Positions 58,172 through 64,000 of a stretch of 64,000 bases of DNA are shown here, one piece after another (position 1 is the stretch's first letter; the number at the start of each line of letters is the position of its first letter). Location: NCBI GenBank assembly GCA_002839705.1, contig PGYO01000003.1, forward strand, positions 162,424 to 226,423, read 5' to 3'. Both the position numbers and the translations under genes were made by a program. The DNA is from Methanobacteriales archaeon HGW-Methanobacteriales-1 (GTDB lineage: Archaea; Methanobacteriota; Methanobacteria; Methanobacteriales; Methanobacteriaceae). A model generated the notes under the pieces. The model was not told the origin of the DNA and ran no database searches. It worked only from the letters and a program-made list of their open reading frames with translations.

Positions 58172-59155
58172 TTATTTTCGTATATAAATTTTCCTTTCTG
58201 AATATAGGTCTACTTTAGAAAAATCTTGAAGGTACCTATCTTGCAATGATTTAATGAATTGCTCTTTATCCTTTCCTCTTTTTTCAATTTTTAAAATAGA
58301 ATCTCTTACATATTCTCTTAATTCTTTAATTGATAGTTTAATATCATTTGATATTGTTTTATAGTCTCCCCCGTGAACTATTTCGGATCTCATCTGATAA
58401 AATCGATAAATTTTGTTGTAGTTTTCTTTTAAGGTTTTTTCATCATTCGCAATAAAAGAAGCGACATTTTTTGGGATTTTATGGCTTATTTTGTTGTTTT
58501 TATATTTAAATAAGACTTCTAAACTTATCATTAATAACAGAAATTGGATATTATAATTAAAAGTATAATATGATAATTCATAATTGTCAAAAGCTAGCTG
58601 CAAAAAATCTTTTTCAAAGGATATGGGAAATTTAAGATTAATCAATTCATCATTCCACTCCTTTAACTCATGATCTTCGATAAAAAAATAGCCAAATTCA
58701 GAAAGGTTCCATCTTCTTCTCAAAGCTATCTGAAAATCATCATCATTTTTAAAATAACGGTATTCGATACATATATGTGGATTTCCATCTTTGAGAAGCC
58801 TTAATTTTCGGAAAAAAGAATCTAAATAATCATTAATCAAAATATTATCATCTGAATTTTTAAATTGATGATTGATTATAAATCCATTATCTGGATTTTC
58901 AGTTACATTAACATCAAATGAATTTTTGACTATATACAACTTGTTTTCATCAGATACACAATTAAATTCGTTATTTACTGTATTCCATAATCCTGCAGAA
59001 TCCTGCAACCTTTCAATTTTCTGAATAATAGTACATTCATCAGAAAAAATAGGAAATCCTTTTATTTCAAATCCATAATCCAAATAATCGTTTAATTTTA
59101 AAATAGAGGAATTAACATTGGATAAAATCGCTAAATAATGCAGTTTTTTATTTAT
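58172..59155 (-). CDS. ApeA-like HEPN protein, AUA start likely
   Basis: The only strong ribosome site, GGAGGT at 59162-59167, lies 6 bases before an in-frame AUA at 59155. From there the frame is open and adds 24 sensible residues before the TTG at 59083, which has no such site. The C-terminal half is an ApeA-like HEPN domain: LLLMISLEVLF, then FYQMRSEIVHGG with the Rx4H motif (Arg232/His237 counted from the TTG). HEPN domains of this type cut RNA in abortive infection. It is operonic with the DUF4062-STAND gene. The start reading is an inference from the ribosome site. Confidence 0.65.
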   Translation of the reverse strand: MNKKLHYLAILSNVNSSILKLNDYLDYGFEIKGFPIFSDECTIIQKIERLQDSAGLWNTVNNEFNCVSDENKLYIVKNSFDVNVTENPDNGFIINHQFKNSDDNILINDYLDSFFRKLRLLKDGNPHICIEYRYFKNDDDFQIALRRRWNLSEFGYFFIEDHELKEWNDELINLKFPISFEKDFLQLAFDNYELSYYTFNYNIQFLLLMISLEVLFKYKNNKISHKIPKNVASFIANDEKTLKENYNKIYRFYQMRSEIVHGGDYKTISNDIKLSIKELREYVRDSILKIEKRGKDKEQFIKSLQDRYLQDFSKVDLYSERKIYIRK

Positions 59156-59161
59156 TTTAAT

Positions 59162-59167
59162 ACCTCC
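59162..59167 (-). promoter_or_regulatory. Strong Shine-Dalgarno site before an AUA codon
   Basis: GGAGGT on the minus strand, 6 bases before ATA at 59155, in frame with the ApeA-like HEPN gene. No ATG, GTG or TTG follows at a usable distance. Confidence 0.55.
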
Positions 59168-59182
59168 GTTTGTTAATAAATA

Positions 59183-59289
59183 TTAAATTTCCTCAGCTAT
59201 CTTAATCTCTTCTTCCGTCAACCCATACAACTATAAACCAGCCTATCAATCTGTTGATCGGTAGCATCGATTGCTGATTTGATTGATGT
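59183..59289 (-). pseudogene. Relic of a Type IIG restriction-modification enzyme C-terminus
   Basis: The minus strand reads KSAIDATDQQIDRLVYS, then, after loss of one base, LYGLTEEEIKIAEEI and a TAA at 59183. The pattern ATDQQIDRLVY-LYGLTEEEI is the typical extreme C-terminus of Eco57I/Type IIG enzymes. A TAA closes the frame upstream, so only this tail remains. It directly follows the chimeric gene on the same strand, and that gene's N-terminus is of the same enzyme class. Confidence 0.7.
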
Positions 59290-59320
59290 TTAGTTTTAAT
59301 TACATTTTTGAACCAAATAG

Positions 59321-62300
59321 TTATATATGGTCTTTAAATGGATTTTTACCTGTTATTCCCCATTCAAGATTACTTAAAGCATCTTTGTCATCAATTTCAT
59401 TAAATTTAACCCAATTAAATTCTTTTAAAAATAGGGGCATTTCTGGTTTATCAGGAGAGGAAGGTAAGAGAACAGGTATCACTGGTAATTTTTCTTTGAT
59501 AAATAATGATATTGATGCCTTTATTTCTAAATCTTGCCATGGGCCAATACCTTTTCTTCCAACGAAAACCGCAACTGATTTAATATTAGGGAAAGCTTTT
59601 TGAATCTCATCTTGAAAAAGTCTTCCGGGGGGCACATTCCATTTATCTAACCATGGATTCAATCCCTTTGATTTCAATTCATTTGCAATTTTTTCTACAT
59701 CATCTTTATCATCACTGTTATGTGCTAAAAATACATCAAACTCACCAATTTCTGTTTTAGCTTTTGCTGTAGTGATACCACTCGCTTCTTCTTTTTTTTC
59801 CATAATATTATCATCAATTTCTCTCATTATGGCAGGTATAGTATTTGTTTCAATTTCCCCATTTTCTACCAAAGGTATTTTCATGTCACAATATTGGCAG
59901 ATGATATCTTTTCTGCCACTTTCAAGTCTAAATTTAATGGCTCTTCTATTCTTCACTTCTTCACCACAATATGGGCATCTGAATATTTTTTCTTTTTTTA
60001 AAGAACCTTTAATTGCTTTTTTGCTTAAGTGATCATAAATAAAATTTGAAAAAAGCTTTTTAATATCCCCAGATGATTTTTCATCAAAGAAAACCAATAA
60101 TTTGCCCCTACCCCCACTATTATTTAGTTTAAATCCATATATGTTGTTTGAAGAGTCTTTAAACTCCACACTATCTTTCCAAATGCTTTTTAAACCGAAT
60201 ACACCAGAGTATGATATTCTAACGATTAATGAAGCATAAATGTCCTCAATAGGTCCTTTAAAGTCAAAAATTATTTCCATTGGAGGAAATTTTGTTAATG
60301 GTGGATAGTTTCGGTTGAATTTAGATGGAAAAATGATGTATTCTCCCTCACGTAAAGCCACTTCTCGGTCTATTAGTAATTTAACAACAGCGTGTAGCAA
60401 TAATTTCTCTGAATCTTTATTAATCCGTTCCATATCCTCAAAGTCGATATTAGAATTAAGAATATCATTTTCTAAAACACTACCTAATCCTTTAGGATGA
60501 TTTCTTGCTACACGTATTATTGCAGAGGCATAATCATTTAAGATTTCTGGTTTAAGTAGTAAGAAGTCTCCGAAAGATAATTGCCATAATAAACCTTGGT
60601 TTTGAGCATGTTTTATTATCGTATTAAACTCATCAACACTAAAATTATTATCCTGATGACCTCTTTTAAAAGCTTCGTATAAATCCATTCTTTTTGTCAA
60701 AACATCAGTACTGTCACGTCTTTCAAATATATATTTAATAAAATCTTTCCATAATTCTGGGGAACTTGTTAAAGATAGTTTATCCCAATTTATTTCATTC
60801 TTTATACTATCCTTAAGTTCAGGTATACCCGTACCTGTTTTTGAACTTGTTTCAATGAAGAAAATAAAATCATTTTCATTGCAAAAATTTTTAATATCTT
60901 CTGAAGTTACTGTAGAATGTCCACGATCAACACGTCCGGAAACTAAAATTTTCGGGCAAGTTTTAGTTACTATTTTCGCTAGGGCTTTGTCCCAATATTC
61001 TACCCCATTGAACGGATTATTAGGGTCAGTTGAATCGAATACGACTACTCCCAAAGCAGTATCATCTAGAAAAAGTTGATGAACCAGTTGATAGTCTGGT
61101 TGACCGGCGAGATCCCAAAGAAATATCTCACGATTGATTTCTGTATCATCTGTCCTTTGAACGTCTGAGTAAAAACTCCAAACTTTCATTCCGTGTGTTG
61201 ATTCTTGAGGTTTAAATGTTTTGTCCATTAAAGCTCTTGTTAAACAGGTCTTCCCAGTACTAGAATTCCCCATCAAAACAACTTTGGCATTAGTATACTG
61301 TGTATATTTTACTCCTAAATCATTATTTAATAAAACATTTCTATTTATCTCCCATATTCTAATGTAAGTATCATATCCACCTAATGTTGCAAAAAAGGGC
61401 TTTGCTGGATTAAAACTTAAACCAGAATAGAAAATTCCACGATTATTGGTGTTTTCAGTTAATTTAATAATAGGGGTCCAAGTTTCACAATTCCAAAATA
61501 TTACAGTATTATCTGAAGATTTAGAAGCTAATAAATAAATATCATTATGTTGAAAATAAGATAAGCAATTTACTAGATCAGTATGTCCTTCTAAGTTAAT
61601 TTTTTCATTAGAATTTAAATTCCATATTAAAATATTCTCGTCATGGCTTGAAGCAATTTCATCTTGATTTAGCCATATTATATTATTCACTATGCCCCAA
61701 TTATTATACATTATTGTACAATTTTCCCCACTTTTATATTCCCAAATATGTATTGAATTATCATGTGACCCTGAAGCAATGTAATTCCCATCGGGAGACC
61801 ATGCTAAGGAGCTAACTGCAGCATCATGGCCGTTATATCTATTAATTATGTGCCATTCTTCCACATCCCAAATACATATTTGATTGATAGGATCAACTGA
61901 ACTTGAAGCAATATATTTTCCATCTGGAGACCATGCTAAACAATTAATTTGATATTCTGTGGCCGATAATTGGATTATGGTTTCCCAAGATTTGGTATCA
62001 ATTATGCATATTTCGCCCCAAAGTGATCCCCAAGCTAACATGCTGCCATCTGGAGACCAATCAACAATAATGGCCCCCATAGGTCCGCGAATATTGTTTA
62101 TATGTGCTCCAAATAAATTAGATTGGGTCTCTTCAATTTTATTTTCTAATATTTTTATGCATTCTCCAGTATTAGAATCCCATATTCTAATAGAATCATC
62201 TTCTGAAGGGGATGCTAGATAGTTACCATCTGGAGACCAAACAAGTTGATTAATTGTATCTGAATGTCCTTTTAAAACATTTATTAGATTAATACCTGGA

Positions 62301-62908
62301 ATCGGCGAACCATTTATTTTTATTAAGTCCACTTCAAAATCTAATTTTTTTCTGTTATTTCCAATAGCAGATACTCTCTTTCTATAAGTTCTTTCAGAAA
62401 ATTTTTTTAATGATCCTTTTAAAACAGATTCTTTAGAGAAAATTTTATAAATTTCCTCCCATTTTTCCACGTAATCTTTGTATTTGAAATAAGCGATACG
62501 GCCATGACTGGCCATGCCCGTCTGTTGGGGCCTGGATCTGGATCCATACACAGCGAGTTCTTCAAAATCTGTTAGAATAGATAATGGGAGTTTGGCACTC
62601 CATGCGTACCTTCTTAGTTGGTATGATGAAGTTATGTCTTTTTCGATGTTGAATGATGGGTGTTTGGCTTCTACAAAGAACATTCGCCTTCCGGCTATGG
62701 TGAAACAGTAGTCTGGTGCTTTGCTTCCGTATGATTCTTTGATGGAGTCTTCGAAGATCACATCTCTGTATTGTGGTGCGGCTCCTTCTTCATTATCGAC
62801 ATCCCACCCTAAAGCCTTAAAGAATGGGTTGATGAATTCTTGTTTGATTTGTTCTTCTTTGTAGCTGGATTTTTTGTAGGCTTCTAAATTACGCTCAAAC
62901 TTATCCAC
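59321..62908 (-). CDS. Chimera: Type IIG-like nuclease, WD40 repeats, Rab/Roc GTPase, COR-like region, zinc ribbon, TIR
   Basis: Residues 1-180 match the N-terminus of Type IIG enzymes, with a PD-(D/E)XK site (Asp66, Glu80, Lys82 in FFVEAK). About 205-530 are WD40 repeats (WSPDG at 224, 284, 326 and 370). 540-705 are a Ras/Roc-like GTPase: GNSSTGKTCL (G1), DLAGQ (G3) and TSSKTG (G5). Its G4 is GRVD instead of NKxD. 715-955 look COR-like. Cys978/981 and Cys1004/1007 form a zinc ribbon. 1056-1190 are a TIR domain (FDVFLAHNSDDKDD, probable catalytic Glu1128 in WQDLEI). There is no methyltransferase. The GTG at 62908 is the safe start. A CTG at 62941, 6 bases after AGGGGT, would add TEAPEVIKEL, as in relatives. 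Confidence 0.8.
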   Translation of the reverse strand: MDKFERNLEAYKKSSYKEEQIKQEFINPFFKALGWDVDNEEGAAPQYRDVIFEDSIKESYGSKAPDYCFTIAGRRMFFVEAKHPSFNIEKDITSSYQLRRYAWSAKLPLSILTDFEELAVYGSRSRPQQTGMASHGRIAYFKYKDYVEKWEEIYKIFSKESVLKGSLKKFSERTYRKRVSAIGNNRKKLDFEVDLIKINGSPIPGINLINVLKGHSDTINQLVWSPDGNYLASPSEDDSIRIWDSNTGECIKILENKIEETQSNLFGAHINNIRGPMGAIIVDWSPDGSMLAWGSLWGEICIIDTKSWETIIQLSATEYQINCLAWSPDGKYIASSSVDPINQICIWDVEEWHIINRYNGHDAAVSSLAWSPDGNYIASGSHDNSIHIWEYKSGENCTIMYNNWGIVNNIIWLNQDEIASSHDENILIWNLNSNEKINLEGHTDLVNCLSYFQHNDIYLLASKSSDNTVIFWNCETWTPIIKLTENTNNRGIFYSGLSFNPAKPFFATLGGYDTYIRIWEINRNVLLNNDLGVKYTQYTNAKVVLMGNSSTGKTCLTRALMDKTFKPQESTHGMKVWSFYSDVQRTDDTEINREIFLWDLAGQPDYQLVHQLFLDDTALGVVVFDSTDPNNPFNGVEYWDKALAKIVTKTCPKILVSGRVDRGHSTVTSEDIKNFCNENDFIFFIETSSKTGTGIPELKDSIKNEINWDKLSLTSSPELWKDFIKYIFERRDSTDVLTKRMDLYEAFKRGHQDNNFSVDEFNTIIKHAQNQGLLWQLSFGDFLLLKPEILNDYASAIIRVARNHPKGLGSVLENDILNSNIDFEDMERINKDSEKLLLHAVVKLLIDREVALREGEYIIFPSKFNRNYPPLTKFPPMEIIFDFKGPIEDIYASLIVRISYSGVFGLKSIWKDSVEFKDSSNNIYGFKLNNSGGRGKLLVFFDEKSSGDIKKLFSNFIYDHLSKKAIKGSLKKEKIFRCPYCGEEVKNRRAIKFRLESGRKDIICQYCDMKIPLVENGEIETNTIPAIMREIDDNIMEKKEEASGITTAKAKTEIGEFDVFLAHNSDDKDDVEKIANELKSKGLNPWLDKWNVPPGRLFQDEIQKAFPNIKSVAVFVGRKGIGPWQDLEIKASISLFIKEKLPVIPVLLPSSPDKPEMPLFLKEFNWVKFNEIDDKDALSNLEWGITGKNPFKDHI

Positions 62909-63029
62909 TAATTCCTTAATGACTTCCGGTGCTTCTGTCAGATAAATACCCCTTTAAATTATTAATTAATAAATAGTAGGGTATAATATAATAAGTTTAG
63001 GGTTTGCTATTTACAATATTTAATTTTCA

Positions 63030-63197
63030 CTAAAAAAAGGTCTTTAAATCCAAGTTACCTTGAATAAAAATATAAAGATAACACATTCTCCTAAGGAATA
63101 TTGGAGCTTTCTTTAATATTTTGAACTCGTTAGCAATTTCACGGATTAAAAGTTTAAGTATAGCTAATTCCTCGGTTAAATTTCGAAGATAAAGCAA
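63030..63197 (-). CDS. Possible small protein, 55 aa
   Basis: A TTG at 63197 opens a protein-like frame (LRNLTEELAILKLLIREI, ANEFKILKKAPIFLRR, then a hydrophobic end) to a TAG at 63030. The helical pattern is clean, but no Shine-Dalgarno sequence is seen and no family is known. It may be a real small gene or a fragment. Confidence 0.35.
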   Translation of the reverse strand: MLYLRNLTEELAILKLLIREIANEFKILKKAPIFLRRMCYLYIFIQGNLDLKTFF

Positions 63198-63402
63198 ATT
63201 TGATTCTTATTTAGTGAAACGCATGATTATATAATCTCATTAATGGCTAGGGTTCGAAATTATAAAAAATCAAATAAGGGCCAATATATGTTAGTTTCTA
63301 GTATAACATCGTAATAGATGAATTTAGCGAAGTTAATTATCTTAAATCAGGCCTAGTAAAATAAGCCTATTTTTCTCTGAGTTGGAAAATAAAATAATTA
63401 TC

Positions 63403-63565
63403 TTTTTTTGTGCGTCCCGAAAGTCCCGAAAAAAATATTTTATTCCTTTTTTAGTGCCTCCGAAAATTCCGAAAATTCAAAATTTTCATAGATAAATTCC
63501 TTTTTTTAGTGCATGCAGAAACTGCAGAAACTCTTTTTTTGTGGGTCCAGAAACTCCAGAAACTC
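63403..63565. repeat. Four diverged poly-T/GTG elements with doubled GAAA motifs
   Basis: Each element has 6-8 Ts, an optional A, then GTG (at 63410, 63454, 63509 and 63541) and a short word given twice. The words are TCCCGAAA in the first, TCCGAAAA or TCCGAAAT in the second, TGCAGAAAC in the third and TCCAGAAAC in the fourth. Words agree within an element but differ between elements. Spacing is 44, 55 and 32 bases. Purpose unknown. Confidence 0.65.
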
Positions 63566-64000
63566 GAAAAAATTAGCGTCCTAAAGATGATAATTTCTGG
63601 TTAATAAACATTAAAATAGCCAATATAAAGAATAAATAATCATATATTAGTTTTTATAAGATTCTAATAGGCATATATAGTTTATTTTGAAAAAAATCAT
63701 TAATCAGCACACTATTATTTTCTAAAGTATATGTTGGTAACAAATGAATTAAATTGACTTCAAATCATTGAAATTCATTTAGTGGATGTTTAATCTTGAA
63801 TTATTGATGAAAACTGCATGAAAAAGAATAAAAGTGGCATTAACTATACTGTAAATTACACTGCAAACAGCTTGAATTTTAGTCATTCTATTCTAAAAAA
63901 AATGGGGTTGTAAAGTTTAGGGGTGTTGGAACTTTTGAAAAAAATATTTGAAAATATTATTTTCTGGATTTTAATAGACTCTAATTCAAAATTAACCTAG
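63566..64000. other. AT-rich tail of the window
   Basis: No gene I can support. A 31-codon frame near 63818 reads NYTVNYTANSLNFSHS, which recalls surface-protein sequence, but it lacks a convincing ribosome site. The stretch from 62942 to 63029 likewise holds nothing beyond the promoter area of the chimeric gene. Confidence 0.3.

Noticed and set aside
44119..62941. Prophage
   Set aside because: No integrase, capsid, terminase, tail or lysis genes and no attachment sites are seen. The large genes look like defence systems.
63403..63565. CRISPR array
   Set aside because: The repeated words are short, differ between elements, and spacing is uneven (44, 55 and 32 bases). There are no spacers of equal length and no cas genes.

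Overview
The window reads as part of the chromosome of an AT-rich methanogenic archaeon of the Methanobacteriales, most likely a Methanobacterium or close relative. The case rests on several things: short TATA-box promoters, tRNAs without an encoded CCA, and small DUF5518-type membrane proteins. It also carries huge adhesin-like surface proteins with beta-helix and Ig-like repeats, a LabA/NYN protein, DUF169 and ATC-hydrolase-like proteins, a CruF-like carotenoid enzyme, a HisKA_2 sensor kinase and a geranylgeranyl-reductase-like flavoprotein. This assignment comes from family content, not from a marker gene.

Layout. 1-4.9 kb is accessory DNA. It starts with a truncated Cys-rich protein whose far end looks like the AbiGi abortive-infection family, then three unrecognised genes and two relics of an alpha/beta hydrolase. 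4.9-12.8 kb is ordinary metabolism and signalling: an ABM-fold protein, a flavoprotein, DUF169, an M23 peptidase, a REC-PAS-histidine kinase, a YoaP-type acetyltransferase and an AhpD-like protein. 13-24 kb is a surface-protein region: a 761-aa beta-helix adhesin, relics, a lipoprotein and an adhesin of about 1,526 aa with ten Ig-like repeats. 24-42.4 kb holds housekeeping and stress genes: a carotenoid enzyme, methyltransferases, a MATE pump, two tRNA-Ser genes, a TetR regulator with two Fe-S aldo/keto reductases, three GyrI-like paralogues, a TPR protein, a thioesterase, a CMD fusion, NYN, Usp and TrkH.

42.6-63.6 kb is a defence-type island, and from 45.4 to 62.9 kb all its large genes lie on the minus strand. 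In transcription order these are a chimeric 1,195-aa protein, an ApeA-like HEPN protein paired with a DUF4062-STAND ATPase, and an Avs-like nuclease with a degenerate NTPase region. These are followed by a HEPN (RQDPAH) protein paired with a probable PD-(D/E)XK nuclease, and a ComEC-like MBL hydrolase paired with a coiled-coil membrane protein. A cassette of four small coiled-coil genes (A-B-A'-B') sits at the edge, and a cut-off third A copy lies inside the island.

The most exciting element is the chimera at 59,321-62,908. It joins an HsdR/Type IIG-like PD-(D/E)XK nuclease, WD40 repeats, a Rab/Roc-like GTPase, a COR-like region, a zinc ribbon and a C-terminal TIR domain in one chain. Just downstream, on the same strand, lies a frameshifted stretch that matches the extreme C-terminus of Type IIG restriction-modification enzymes. 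The simplest reading is that the methyltransferase and specificity part of a Type IIG gene was replaced by a WD40-GTPase-TIR module, leaving the tail as a scar. Two genes (the giant adhesin and the ApeA-like HEPN protein), and perhaps the chimera, appear to start at AUA or CUG codons exactly 6 nt after a good Shine-Dalgarno sequence. Four diverged poly-T/GTG elements, each with its own doubled GAAA motif, lie at 63.4-63.57 kb and are unexplained.
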